Numbered from the stretch's first letter, positions 16,355-25,053 are shown. The stretch is DNA of 63,642 nucleotides from Candidatus Izemoplasma sp. (GCA_036172455.1 JAXKVY010000006.1:1-63642); one strand, 5' to 3'. Numbers and translations are program-made. Notes: a model not told the origin generated them from the letters alone.

Positions 16355-17506
16355 TTAAGATATTGTTCTTTTAAAGTACAGTTCTTTGAGATATTCTAAA
16401 ATATCCTCTTGCATTTTCCATACTCCATAGAAATCGTCTAAATACTTACGTTCTATTTCTGATGCATCTTCATAAAGATCTTGCTTTGTACATAACATTT
16501 CCATAATTACTGGGCTAGCATTATAAGCCGTCTCATAAATGGTATATTCTAGTGGTTCGTAAGCATTGATTAATCCGTTAAATAATTCAACATAGGCTTT
16601 GAAAATCCCGTCATCAAGTTGCTCTGATATCGATAAAAATTCTTCAAAATCACCCGTTGCTAAAAGGGGTAATAAAACTGATTCTCTAATCTTTAAAACA
16701 TCCAAATCATCATACTGTAAAGCCTTTTGATATAAGAATTTGGCTTCTTCATAGTTACCTTCCCATTTATGTAACAAAGCAAGACTCTCAAGCGCTAATA
16801 TATAATCTCGGTAGTTTTCGTGATAATAAAAACGATGCGGGGGATTTATTAGGTCATCTTCATGGACTTTTTCAAAGGCACGAATAATGACATTCAATAA
16901 TTGCTTATAATCTTGTATTCTGACAACATTTAAGAAAAGTGACATCCCTGAATGAGCAAATGGACATATTTTCAATAAATTATAGGTAATTTTTTCATAA
17001 CCATCGACCTTAGCATCGTATAAATCAAAAATCATATCTTCGATTAAATCAATAAAATCATGATCAATCGGCTTTTCATCTTGGAGTAAGTAAAATTGTG
17101 AGAACGCATTTTTATCAGGTATAGGGTCTAACGTACTAATTTCATGTTCGGTGAATATTTGCCATACTTCTTCTAACAAAAATGACTCTTGGTCTTCAAC
17201 ATCATGAACTAGGTTACTTAAAACAGGCTGGATGATAGACTCAACAATGTTATACAACTCTTTTTTATAAGAAACAGTTCTGATTTTTCTCAAACCATCA
17301 TCGATATATGTATCGTCTTTTAAGTCGTGTAGTTCACATAGAATAATAAATACGGCGCCAACAAATCGATTGGGTTTAATGGTTTCGTCATACTCGGATA
17401 AGGCAGCCTTAAAAACATCTAAGAAGGATGGTTCTTCAATAAATATCGTGTAATCAATAAGATGATTATATTGTATAATGAGTTGATCTAATAATTCTCT
17501 TTTCAT
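16355..17506 (-). CDS. TPR-like alpha-helical protein
   Basis: A 383-residue acidic, all-helical soluble protein. Near residue 240 the stretch ending ALLHKWEGNYEEAKFLYQKAL reads as a tetratricopeptide repeat (W/G/Y/A positions), with weaker repeats around; PHRFYYHENYRDYILALE before it recalls ST7-like proteins. The start is the ATG at 17506 after AGAGGAG; a longer frame starts inside the upstream terminator region. It is the first gene of a two-gene unit with the membrane protein at 15113-16342. Probably a scaffold or partner-binding protein; function unknown. Confidence 0.65.
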   Translation of the reverse strand: MKRELLDQLIIQYNHLIDYTIFIEEPSFLDVFKAALSEYDETIKPNRFVGAVFIILCELHDLKDDTYIDDGLRKIRTVSYKKELYNIVESIIQPVLSNLVHDVEDQESFLLEEVWQIFTEHEISTLDPIPDKNAFSQFYLLQDEKPIDHDFIDLIEDMIFDLYDAKVDGYEKITYNLLKICPFAHSGMSLFLNVVRIQDYKQLLNVIIRAFEKVHEDDLINPPHRFYYHENYRDYILALESLALLHKWEGNYEEAKFLYQKALQYDDLDVLKIRESVLLPLLATGDFEEFLSISEQLDDGIFKAYVELFNGLINAYEPLEYTIYETAYNASPVIMEMLCTKQDLYEDASEIERKYLDDFYGVWKMQEDILEYLKELYFKRTIS

Positions 17507-17546
17507 ATACGGCTCCTCTTTACTGCTTATAATCATTATAACACAT

Positions 17547-17575
17547 AAAAAAAGTAGATGTCACTCTACTTTTTT
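17547..17575 (-). terminator. Terminator of the ior operon
   Basis: AAAGTAGA/TCTACTTT stem with a 6-base loop and long A/T tracts follows the iorB stop on the minus strand. Confidence 0.8.
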
Positions 17576-17591
17576 AATAGGAGGGAAAAGA

Positions 17592-18158
17592 TTATAGTTC
17601 TTTACCTTTATTGAATGCTTTTTTGTTTAAACCTATATATTTTTCTTTAACTGTATGCTCAATAGCCGCTTCTATATCAAGATTATTTAACTGATAAGCA
17701 TTAACCAATGCCCCTAACATCATAATATTCATTACTTTGGCATTGCCTAATGCTTTAGCTTGTTCAGAAGCATTTATAACAATTGTGTGAACTTTGCTTT
17801 TTAAATCTTCAACGATACCACTAGGATATGGTACTTTCCCATTCAATGTTACCATTGAATTAATTTTATGATTATTCACAATTAAGAGCCCGTCGCCAGA
17901 TAAATAATCAATAGCGCGTTCAGCTTCCATCAATTCAAATGCGATTAGCACATCTGCTTTTCCTTTCTCTATAACAGGGGAAAATACATTGTCACCAAAT
18001 CGAATCTCTGAAGAGACACTGCCACCCCTTTGGCTCATACCATGAATTTCACTCATTTTAACATCATATCCAGCGTTGATTAACGCATCACATATTACTT
18101 TTGCTGCTAGGATGGTTCCTTGTCCGCCTACTCCAACAAGTTTAATTGATTGTGTCAT
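17592..18158 (-). CDS. iorB: Indolepyruvate:ferredoxin oxidoreductase, beta subunit
   Basis: A 188-residue gamma-type subunit of 2-oxoacid:ferredoxin oxidoreductases: KLVGVGGQGTILAAKVI at the N-terminus, then MSEIHGMSQRGGSVSSEIRFG near 40, both diagnostic. With IorA it converts aryl pyruvates from aromatic amino acids to aryl-acetyl-CoA while reducing ferredoxin. The ATG overlaps the iorA stop, so the subunits are co-translated. Confidence 0.93.
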   Translation of the reverse strand: MTQSIKLVGVGGQGTILAAKVICDALINAGYDVKMSEIHGMSQRGGSVSSEIRFGDNVFSPVIEKGKADVLIAFELMEAERAIDYLSGDGLLIVNNHKINSMVTLNGKVPYPSGIVEDLKSKVHTIVINASEQAKALGNAKVMNIMMLGALVNAYQLNNLDIEAAIEHTVKEKYIGLNKKAFNKGKEL

Positions 18159-19948
18159 GCGGTCTCACCTACTTTTACAATCGCATCAAATGGACATATT
18201 TGCAAACATACATCACAGCCAACACATGTCGTTTTATCTATCGACATCTTGCCTTTCTCCTTGTCAAAGACTAGAGATGGACAACCACTTCTTAAGCAGG
18301 CTTTGCATCCAGTACATGTGTCTTGCAAGACAGTATCTTGGGTCTGCCACATATCTTTATATGTCTCAAAATCTTCCTCTTTATACCGTTTTTTTAGCAC
18401 ACAAGGCCAATTCGTGATAATGACTGACATTTCATCTAGTTCTAAGGCCCAATTGATTGTGGCTTTTACTTCATCTAAATCATTTGGATTAATCTTTTTA
18501 ACATGCTTTATCCCAAGTGCTTTACAGATTGCCTTAATGTCACCAATTTGAGCTGAATCACCTTGTAACTTGTATCCACTTCCAGGATTATCTTGTTGTC
18601 CAGTCATCCCGGTAATACGATTATCAAGAATGATATTTATTGTCTTTCCACCGTTATAAACAGTGTTTAACAATGAGTTAATTCCTGTATGGAAAAACGT
18701 ACTATCTCCCATAACCGAAACCAATCGTCTATCATCATCTTTTTTTAAGTCCGTGATAGTTTGTGCACCATGCCCTGTAGAATAAGCAGCACCCATACAT
18801 ATTAACCAATCCATCATGTCATAAGGCTGCCCTACAGCTAAACTATAGCAACCAATATCTCCAGCTACAATGATCTTCTTACGTTTTTTTCCAAGTTCAT
18901 AGAAAAATCCTCTATGAGGGCATCCACTACAGAATGTTGGAGGACGATTGACAACTTTATCTTCGTTGACTGTTAGACTCTCTATATTTTGACTTAGAAT
19001 TGCGCGTCTTATGACATCTGGGGTAAGTTCTCCTGTATAAGGGAAAACATCTCTACCAATGACTTTGTGCCCTAATTCTTTAGCAAACGATTCAATATAA
19101 GGATCATTCTCTTCAATGACATAAACTGTCTCATGTTGTTGACAAAAATCATCAATTTTTTCCTTAGGTAATGGGTGAGTGAATCCAAGTTTTAAATAAT
19201 TAACAGTATCTCCCAATGCTTCTTGAGCAAACTGATAAGCCATACCAGAAACAATAACACCCTTTGATTGGTTATTATCTACAACCATATTTAAGTTGGT
19301 CTCATCAGTGAAGATTTTTAATTTATTCAAACGGTCTTCTACTTTGTGCCGTAATTGTCTTCCAATGGCAGGAACAGCAACATATTTATTAAAGTTCTTC
19401 TCATATTTTTTAGGTTGGACAGTTAGTCTATCTTCAAGTGTCACCATGCTTTTTGAGTGACATACACGAGTTGTTAACCGAATCATCACAATCGTGTCAA
19501 ATCGTTCACTAAGTTCAAACGCAATTTTAACCATATCTTTAGCTTCTTGTGATGATGATGGCTCAAGCATAGGGATTTTTGCAAATTTAGCATAATTTCG
19601 ATTATCTTGTTCATTTTGACTTGAATGCATACCGGGTTCATCAGCACTAATCAGTACTGCACCTCCGTTTACACCTGTGTAAGCGAATGTAAATAACGGA
19701 TCAGCCGCAACATTAACACCGACATGTTTCATCGCCGCAAGAGCTCTTCCACCGGCAATACTAGCCCCGATAACTGTTTCTAGCGCAACTTTCTCATTTG
19801 GCGCCCATTCAGCTATAATTTCATCATATAATCCAACGTTTTCTAAAATTTCTGTAGATGGTGTTCCTGGGTAAGCACTGGCAAAATGAACACCTGCTTC
19901 ATATGCTCCTCGAGCAATAGCCTCGTTTCCAGTTAATAATTTCCTCAT
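18155..19948 (-). CDS. iorA: Indolepyruvate:ferredoxin oxidoreductase, alpha subunit
   Basis: A 597-residue subunit with the N-terminal pyrimidine domain (LTGNEAIARGAYEAGV), a thiamine-diphosphate domain (CSGCPHRGFFYELG near 340, GDIGCYSL, and MGDSTFFHTGINSLLN as the metal motif), and a C-terminal double [4Fe-4S] ferredoxin domain (CTGCKACLRSGCP and CVGCDVCLQICP). It provides reduced ferredoxin from amino-acid fermentation. Two cre-like sites flank its promoter, implying repression when preferred sugars are present. It is the first gene of the two-gene operon. Confidence 0.94.
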   Translation of the reverse strand: MRKLLTGNEAIARGAYEAGVHFASAYPGTPSTEILENVGLYDEIIAEWAPNEKVALETVIGASIAGGRALAAMKHVGVNVAADPLFTFAYTGVNGGAVLISADEPGMHSSQNEQDNRNYAKFAKIPMLEPSSSQEAKDMVKIAFELSERFDTIVMIRLTTRVCHSKSMVTLEDRLTVQPKKYEKNFNKYVAVPAIGRQLRHKVEDRLNKLKIFTDETNLNMVVDNNQSKGVIVSGMAYQFAQEALGDTVNYLKLGFTHPLPKEKIDDFCQQHETVYVIEENDPYIESFAKELGHKVIGRDVFPYTGELTPDVIRRAILSQNIESLTVNEDKVVNRPPTFCSGCPHRGFFYELGKKRKKIIVAGDIGCYSLAVGQPYDMMDWLICMGAAYSTGHGAQTITDLKKDDDRRLVSVMGDSTFFHTGINSLLNTVYNGGKTINIILDNRITGMTGQQDNPGSGYKLQGDSAQIGDIKAICKALGIKHVKKINPNDLDEVKATINWALELDEMSVIITNWPCVLKKRYKEEDFETYKDMWQTQDTVLQDTCTGCKACLRSGCPSLVFDKEKGKMSIDKTTCVGCDVCLQICPFDAIVKVGETA

Positions 19949-19963
19949 ATTTTCACCTCATAA

Positions 19964-19977
19964 AGTAAGCGTTTTCT
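19964..19977. promoter_or_regulatory. cre-like site downstream of iorA transcription start
   Basis: AGTAAGCGTTTTCT matches 12 of 14 consensus cre positions and lies just before the iorA ribosome site, where bound CcpA would block elongation. Confidence 0.45.
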
Positions 19978-19993
19978 TATTTTATCCAAAAAC

Positions 19994-20022
19994 ATTATAT
20001 CAAAATTATAGGTAAACCTCAA
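19994..20022 (-). promoter_or_regulatory. iorAB promoter
   Basis: TTGAGG (20017-20022) and TATAAT (19994-19999), 17 bases apart on the minus strand, upstream of iorA. Confidence 0.6.
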
Positions 20023-20040
20023 AGAAATTTAATGTTTTTA

Positions 20041-20054
20041 TGAAAACGCTAACA
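20041..20054. promoter_or_regulatory. Consensus cre site upstream of iorAB
   Basis: TGAAAACGCTAACA matches all 14 positions of TGWAANCGNTNWCA. It lies 19 bases upstream of the iorA -35 box. Confidence 0.6.
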
Positions 20055-20073
20055 CTTTATTGTGTTAAAGTTT

Positions 20074-20106
20074 AAAAAAGGTCACTGAAGCTAAGCTTCA
20101 ATGACC
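20074..20106 (-). terminator. Terminator of the phosphatase gene
   Basis: Inverted repeat GGTCACTGAAGCT/AGCTTCAATGACC (one mismatch) followed by six T on the minus strand. The phosphatase stop codon lies inside the stem. Confidence 0.85.
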
Positions 20107-20798
20107 AATACATTCAATTCATTCGATATCTCTACAAAGCGATCGATAAGTATTTTGCCAGAACGGTATAAAATATCAAATGCGCTAGGGTTTGTTTTAA
20201 ATAGTTGCCTATAATTTGCCCCGGGTTCCCTGATTGTTGCAACACGATGATGTCCAGCTACGACTGTCCTATTAGGAATAGGGTCACAGGTAATTTCTCT
20301 TGTCCATACGTAATCATCTTGGGACATCTCTTTCCAATCTCCTTTTGATGGATCAATGCCACCATGAACAAAGATGTATTCCCCTAGCTCAAAATACAAT
20401 GGAAGTGACTTCAACCACGAAAGTAAATATGGATATCGTTTATGTATTACATCTTGTATCTTTTCAAGATTATGTTTCTTTGGTACTAAACCAGATAAAC
20501 TAAAGAGTGTTTTATCAGTACCATTATGATTAATGTTAAACCATGCACGCTGATAATCTCCTTCTAAGAATTCAATTAAAAATACATCATGATTTCCTAG
20601 AAGTATGTCTGCCATTCCTTTTTTATGAGCATTATATAAATATTCTAAAACTTCTTTAGATTGATCTCCACGGTCAAACATGTCACCTAAAACATACAAA
20701 TGATGATTCTTTTCATGAGCCTCATATCCTTCATTGTTTAAAGAAGCTATCATAGCGTCATAAAAACCATGAATGTCACTTATCACAAAATATTTCAT
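20091..20798 (-). CDS. Metallophosphatase of the serine/threonine phosphatase (PPP-like) family
   Basis: A 235-residue dimetal phosphoesterase: DIHG near residue 7, GDMFDRG near 40, GNHD near 70, FVHGG near 145 and GHHR near 185 supply the metal ligands. It resembles bacterial PrpA/ApaH-like phosphatases acting on proteins or dinucleotides; the substrate is not determinable. The start is the ATG at 20798 after AGGTGAT; an earlier GTG would lie on the ribosome site. Runs toward iorAB behind a terminator. Confidence 0.9.
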   Translation of the reverse strand: MKYFVISDIHGFYDAMIASLNNEGYEAHEKNHHLYVLGDMFDRGDQSKEVLEYLYNAHKKGMADILLGNHDVFLIEFLEGDYQRAWFNINHNGTDKTLFSLSGLVPKKHNLEKIQDVIHKRYPYLLSWLKSLPLYFELGEYIFVHGGIDPSKGDWKEMSQDDYVWTREITCDPIPNRTVVAGHHRVATIREPGANYRQLFKTNPSAFDILYRSGKILIDRFVEISNELNVLVIEA

Positions 20799-20852
20799 GT
20801 TTATCACCTAGTTACATTATAACAAAGCTAAATAAAAAAGCATAGTTACTCA

Positions 20853-21521
20853 CTATACTTTGATTGGGCAGATGGAAATATATCCCTTCATATACGCTGA
20901 AATATCAGTATCTTCAGGGTATTCTTTATACGGTTTATATTGTCGATTGGGATAAAAAGTATCATCTTTTAAAACGCCTTCATAATGGAATGATCGATAG
21001 TAAGTACGACCCTCTATTATGCCTTTTGATGACTCGAACTTTTCCCTTGGAAAGTTAATATTCAAGGTATGGTTTGGTGACAATAAATTATTGTCAAATA
21101 TATATTCTAAAGTGTTTTTTAATTCTTCTTTTAGTATTTTATTACCCCGTTTATCAGCACTTAAGGCAATGGTATTGTAATTGAAATACTGTGCTTGCAA
21201 GCAAGCACCAACTGTCCCGGAATATCTTGTATCAATTCCTAAATTATACCCATCATTAACACCAGAGACTACTAAGTCAGGTTGTAACTTTAATCCATGA
21301 ATTGCGAAATTCACACAGTCAACTGGCGTTCCTTCTATTGCATAGGTATAATCATCAACTTTTACATAACGGAATTCACCAATTGTTAATGACATACTTT
21401 TCGCACTTTGTTGTTGTTGTGGGGCGACTAAATACACCTCACCATAATCTTCTAGTACAGATCGAGTATATTGTAATTTTTCTGAATCAATTCCATCATC
21501 ATTTGTTAGTAATATTTGCAT
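20853..21521 (-). CDS. surE: 5'-nucleotidase SurE
   Basis: A 222-residue SurE phosphatase. MQILLTNDDGID holds the double-aspartate metal site at the N-terminus; VAPQQQQSAKS (nucleotide-binding serine/loop near 40) and LVVSGVNDGYNLG (asparagine near 95) complete the site. SurE removes phosphate from nucleoside monophosphates and is linked to stress survival. ATG follows AAAGGAAGTG. Downstream (minus strand) is the phosphatase gene. Confidence 0.94.
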   Translation of the reverse strand: MQILLTNDDGIDSEKLQYTRSVLEDYGEVYLVAPQQQQSAKSMSLTIGEFRYVKVDDYTYAIEGTPVDCVNFAIHGLKLQPDLVVSGVNDGYNLGIDTRYSGTVGACLQAQYFNYNTIALSADKRGNKILKEELKNTLEYIFDNNLLSPNHTLNINFPREKFESSKGIIEGRTYYRSFHYEGVLKDDTFYPNRQYKPYKEYPEDTDISAYMKGYISICPIKV

Positions 21522-21590
21522 TATTTCACTTCCTTTTTAGCGTACAAAACTATTTTAACATTGGTTAGTTGCTTTTTAAGATGATATACA

Positions 21591-21616
21591 AAAAAAGGTT
21601 CATTTCTGAACCTTTT
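21591..21616 (-). terminator. Terminator of the GltS-like gene
   Basis: AAAAGGTTC/GAACCTTTT stem, six-base loop and T run on the minus strand, overlapping the stop codon region. Confidence 0.85.
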
Positions 21617-22994
21617 AAGTCTTTTTGTTTAGATGTAGCACCCAGAAAACCAATATTAATCCATATGTAATTGGGATCAGAAATACTAAATACGTCCATA
21701 AAACATTCCCCGTTGTAATTGCCAACCCTGGGAACATTAACAATGCAAATAATGGCAATGCTAATGAAATGGCAGTTCCGCTACCAACAACCATTTCTTC
21801 AGCTATTGGTGATTTAAAATCACTATCGATACCTTTTAATAACGCAAGACCAGTAGAAGCAGTACCTGTTAACATCCCAAACATTCCGATGAAATAGTGT
21901 ACTTCATATTCATTATTGTAAACTTTTCGAGCAATCCAACGTAAATAAAATACCGTAGCTATTGTTCCAACAGTTGCAAGGACAAGTACTAATAACCAGT
22001 AGTTTTGAATTGATTCAATGGTAATAGTTAGTACAGCGGCAGTAATCATAAAGTTAAATGCCACTGAACTAATATTTGATAAGATATAGTTATTGGTTAA
22101 GAAGTTAACATTTTTCCCGCGTTCTTCAAATCGCTTTAATATGTTTCTAAATAATAAGGCATACAAGATTCCTATCAAGAAGTTAAAGCCATGAAAGACA
22201 CCGGCAAATGTTTGACCTAAATCTCCTAACACAATTGGCAGATATATTTCAAGGACTGCAAGCGTCGCATATACAAAAGCATAAATGACAAATATGATTA
22301 CCAATTGAACTGTTAAAGTGTCGAACACACGCAACTCTTTGATTGTTTCTATCTCAAAACTTTCTTTAATAGTAGCTCTTTCATCATGAAACTTATCAAC
22401 TCCCATATTACGCTTACGAGCAAGATAGTTCAATATTATAACACCCATTACACCACCAACTAAAAATCCAATACTAGCTAGTGTCGCACCAAGAGCACCA
22501 CCTTGTAATAAGTTTCCAACACCTTCGGCATAGCCTTTACCAATCGATGTAGCAAGCCCTGGTCCTTGGCCAAATCCTAACGGCAAGAGTAATCCGGCAC
22601 CTAAAAAGATATCTCTAAAGAAAACAAAAACAATAAACACACCGATTACAGCTTGTAAAAGATAAGTAGTAACAATAATAATACCTGTCGACCATACTTT
22701 TTTATTTGCTTCTGACTTATCCCGTCTCAGTGTTAAAGCAATAAACCCTATGGCTAGACTGTGATAAACAACATTGTAAATTATTTCTAAACGTTCACCA
22801 TTTTCACCTAACGGAACAATATTTAAGAAACCGTCAGATAAGATTAATCCAATAGTCCCTGCGATTAAAGCAGAGGGAATGATAATCTTGTTTAGAAACG
22901 GAATTTTCTCCTTGATAATTTTGGCAATAAATAGCAAGACCCCTAAGTAGATAAAGAAATTCATTGAACTCCAGTTCTCGATAATATCAAACAC
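21615..22994 (-). CDS. Sodium/glutamate symporter-like transporter (GltS family)
   Basis: A 459-residue membrane protein with about twelve hydrophobic segments and an internal repeat layout. GFGQGPGLATSIGKGY near residue 150 and FGMLTGTASTGLALLKG near 380 correspond to the paired G-rich re-entrant loops of GltS transporters. These import glutamate with sodium; substrate here is not certain because the family includes diverged members. The start is GTG at 22994, eight bases after GGAGGTG. It has its own terminator and no operon partner. Confidence 0.85.
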   Translation of the reverse strand: MFDIIENWSSMNFFIYLGVLLFIAKIIKEKIPFLNKIIIPSALIAGTIGLILSDGFLNIVPLGENGERLEIIYNVVYHSLAIGFIALTLRRDKSEANKKVWSTGIIIVTTYLLQAVIGVFIVFVFFRDIFLGAGLLLPLGFGQGPGLATSIGKGYAEGVGNLLQGGALGATLASIGFLVGGVMGVIILNYLARKRNMGVDKFHDERATIKESFEIETIKELRVFDTLTVQLVIIFVIYAFVYATLAVLEIYLPIVLGDLGQTFAGVFHGFNFLIGILYALLFRNILKRFEERGKNVNFLTNNYILSNISSVAFNFMITAAVLTITIESIQNYWLLVLVLATVGTIATVFYLRWIARKVYNNEYEVHYFIGMFGMLTGTASTGLALLKGIDSDFKSPIAEEMVVGSGTAISLALPLFALLMFPGLAITTGNVLWTYLVFLIPITYGLILVFWVLHLNKKT

Positions 22995-23069
22995 TATTAT
23001 TGCACCTCCATTTTGTCATATATATGATTTATAAAACCATTATAACACAAATAATAGATTTTAATATAT

Positions 23070-23702
23070 CTATTCTGAAAATCCAAACATAAACTGTCTC
23101 AAGTATTTACTGAAATATTCAACTTGTTTCTCATTATGAATAATATGTTTTTCATTGGGTGTTGTTCGATTATACTCATATAATCCGATAAACGCATAAG
23201 TTAGGAAGTTTAATCCAAATACATAGTTTTGCATTAACTCTTTATAAATTAATAGTTCGGTCTTCTTTTTATTCCAAGTTGGTCTAATTTTGTTGAAACT
23301 ATCGAGAGTTCTAAATTCTAGTAAGCAGATTTTATTGTCATACTTAATAATATAGTCAATTCTCATCATTTTTGACATGCGGATTTTATATTCAACAAAG
23401 ATCTCTGTTTGCTTATAAAATTTAGTTCCTACTTCTTTTTCAAGATGCTCACATATTCTTCTCATATAAACAAAATTATCTAACCATGACACAATTTCAG
23501 CGATAGAAACGTTCTTTCTAAATAGATTTCTAGCACTAAATAGATCTCTTAAAGACTTTGCGTACTCTCGATTTCTAATCGTTCGTCCCCTACTATTCAT
23601 TGATCCACTTCTTATTGTCCATCCATTATACATATTGAGTGCATCAATAAATTCTATAAACTCATTTGGATTAGAAAAATATAGCAATGTATCGTTCTTC
23701 AT
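23070..23702 (-). CDS. Hypothetical protein with nuclease-like core
   Basis: A 210-residue soluble basic protein. The middle section EIFVEYKIRMSKMMRIDY, followed by IIKYDNKICLLEFRT (about 100-135), has the beta-hairpin look of PD-(D/E)xK enzymes: an aspartate in RIDYII and a glutamate in LLEFR, but the usual lysine of E-x-K is an arginine. It might be an inactive or variant nuclease fold. Start ATG follows AGAGAGG. It stands alone between the transporter and the tRNA cluster; no function assigned. Confidence 0.6.
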   Translation of the reverse strand: MKNDTLLYFSNPNEFIEFIDALNMYNGWTIRSGSMNSRGRTIRNREYAKSLRDLFSARNLFRKNVSIAEIVSWLDNFVYMRRICEHLEKEVGTKFYKQTEIFVEYKIRMSKMMRIDYIIKYDNKICLLEFRTLDSFNKIRPTWNKKKTELLIYKELMQNYVFGLNFLTYAFIGLYEYNRTTPNEKHIIHNEKQVEYFSKYLRQFMFGFSE

Positions 23703-24055
23703 TTGGTATCCTCTCTTCTTGATTTATATATACCCATCATACACAAGGAATAGCAAATAATAAAGGGATTTTTCAATTGATAAAACTAAGAAAAAAAACA
23801 ACCATTTTATAAAGATATTTATTTTTTTAACCTAACTACTGAAACACTTAAAATACATGATATTTTTTTGTTTAAATATAAAAATTAAAAAAATAAATAT
23901 AAGTTTTTAATTATAATTTTTTTATTGTAGAGTGTTTCCTATATAGTTAATTGATAAGCGTTTTCGTAAGTAGAAAAAATAAATATTACAAAAGATGATT
24001 CTTAGAAAAAGTCATTTAAATTTAAGTTCTATAATCTCCTTAGGGGTGTACAAAT
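23703..24055. other. AT-rich intergenic region, about 350 bases
   Basis: No open frame, RNA structure or repeat can be supported. A loose cre-like string (GATAAGCGTTTTCG near 23951) matches only 11 of 14 positions and is not called. Confidence 0.5.
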
Positions 24056-24083
24056 AAAAAAAGTCACTCTTAGGGTGACTTTA
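24056..24083 (-). terminator. Terminator of the main tRNA operon
   Basis: AAAGTCAC/GTGACTTT stem with T run on the minus strand, 14 bases past the last tRNA. Confidence 0.85.
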
Positions 24084-24096
24084 ATTTTTATTCAAG

Positions 24097-24172
24097 TGGT
24101 GGCTCGAGACAGAATCGAACTGCCGACACAGGGATTTTCAATCCCTTGCTCTACCGACTGAGCTATCGAGCC
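24097..24172 (-). tRNA. tRNA-Phe (GAA)
   Basis: Full cloverleaf with encoded CCA; acceptor GGCTCGA, anticodon loop TTGAAAA. Last gene of the tRNA operon. Confidence 0.96.
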
Positions 24173-24176
24173 ATCA

Positions 24177-24252
24177 TGGCGGTCCGGACGAGATTTGAAC
24201 TCGCGATCTCCAGTGTGACAGACTGGCATGTTAACCACTACACTACCGGACC
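24177..24252 (-). tRNA. tRNA-Asp (GTC)
   Basis: Cloverleaf with acceptor GGTCCGG/CCGGACC and encoded CCA; anticodon loop CTGTCAC. Confidence 0.96.
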
Positions 24253-24256
24253 AAAA

Positions 24257-24333
<77 letters not shown>

Positions 24334-24386
24334 GTATGTGTTAAAAAAATATATAAGATAATGCATAAAAACATCTAATCAGTAAA

Positions 24387-24479
24387 TGGCGGAGGAAGAG
24401 GGATTCGAACCCCCGCGACGCGGAAACGCCCTGTCGGTTTTCAAGACCGATCCCTTCAGCCGGACTTGGGTATTCCTCC
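24387..24479 (-). tRNA. tRNA-Ser (TGA)
   Basis: A 93-base class II tRNA with a long variable arm, anticodon loop CTTGAAA and encoded CCA; acceptor GGAGGAA. Confidence 0.95.
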
Positions 24480-24502
24480 TGATGAAACTTTTAAAATAAA
24501 TA

Positions 24503-24579
24503 TGGTGGACCCGGCAGGATTCGAACCTGCGACCTACCGGTTATGAGCCGGGAGCTCTGACCAACTGAGCTACGGGTCC
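24503..24579 (-). tRNA. tRNA with CAT anticodon, probably tRNA-Ile2 (lysidine)
   Basis: Acceptor GGACCCG and the body resemble the Bacillus tRNA-Ile(CAU), while the next tRNA matches elongator Met. If so, its first anticodon base is converted to lysidine by TilS, encoded at 55722-57029. Identity rests on comparison from memory. Confidence 0.8.
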
Positions 24580-24585
24580 ATAACT

Positions 24586-24662
24586 TGGTAGCGGCGGAGG
24601 GAATCGAACCCCCGACCTTTCGGGTATGAACCGAACGCTCTAGCCATCTGAGCTACACCGCC
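24586..24662 (-). tRNA. Elongator tRNA-Met (CAT)
   Basis: Acceptor GGCGGTG with a G-T first pair and anticodon loop TTCATAC resemble Firmicutes elongator tRNA-Met; CCA encoded. Confidence 0.9.
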
Positions 24663-24675
24663 ATAAGAAGATTTG

Positions 24676-24748
24676 TGGTGGAGCCTAGATTAGTTCTAAC
24701 AATTGCTAGAGAACTAGACAACTATAAGTCCTAACAGAGTAAGCCCCT
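24676..24748 (-). pseudogene. Decayed tRNA-Ala
   Basis: Lies in line with the operon. The 3' end CTAGGCTCCACCA is identical to tRNA-Ala at 25138, and GGGGCTT at the 5' end can still pair with it, but the D arm, anticodon arm and T-loop (GTTAGAAC instead of GTTCGAT) no longer form a tRNA. A relic of a duplicated tRNA-Ala. Confidence 0.6.
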
Positions 24749-24789
24749 GTTTTAGCTTTTTAAATAGATGTAGATACAAAAAACTGAAA

Positions 24790-24878
24790 TGGTACCTAGG
24801 GCCGGAGTCGAACCGGCACGGTATATAACTACCATTGGATTTTAAGTCCAACGCGTCTACCAATTCCGCCACCCAGGC
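24790..24878 (-). tRNA. tRNA-Leu (TAA)
   Basis: Class II tRNA, 89 bases, acceptor GCCTGGG, anticodon TAA, encoded CCA. Confidence 0.95.
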
Positions 24879-24884
24879 ATAAAA

Positions 24885-24960
24885 TGGTGACCCGCAGAGG
24901 ATTCGAACCTCTGACCCTCTGATTAAAAGTCAGATGCTCTACCGACTGAGCTAGCGGGTC
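24885..24960 (-). tRNA. tRNA-Lys (TTT)
   Basis: Acceptor GACCCGC/GCGGGTC, anticodon loop CTTTTAA, encoded CCA. Confidence 0.96.
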
Positions 24961-24972
24961 TAAAAAAATTAA

Positions 24973-25048
<76 letters not shown>

Positions 25049-25053
25049 AAATA

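Noticed and set aside
23951-23964. cre-like string upstream of the tRNA terminator region
   Set aside because: Only 11 of 14 positions fit and no promoter is associated with it.
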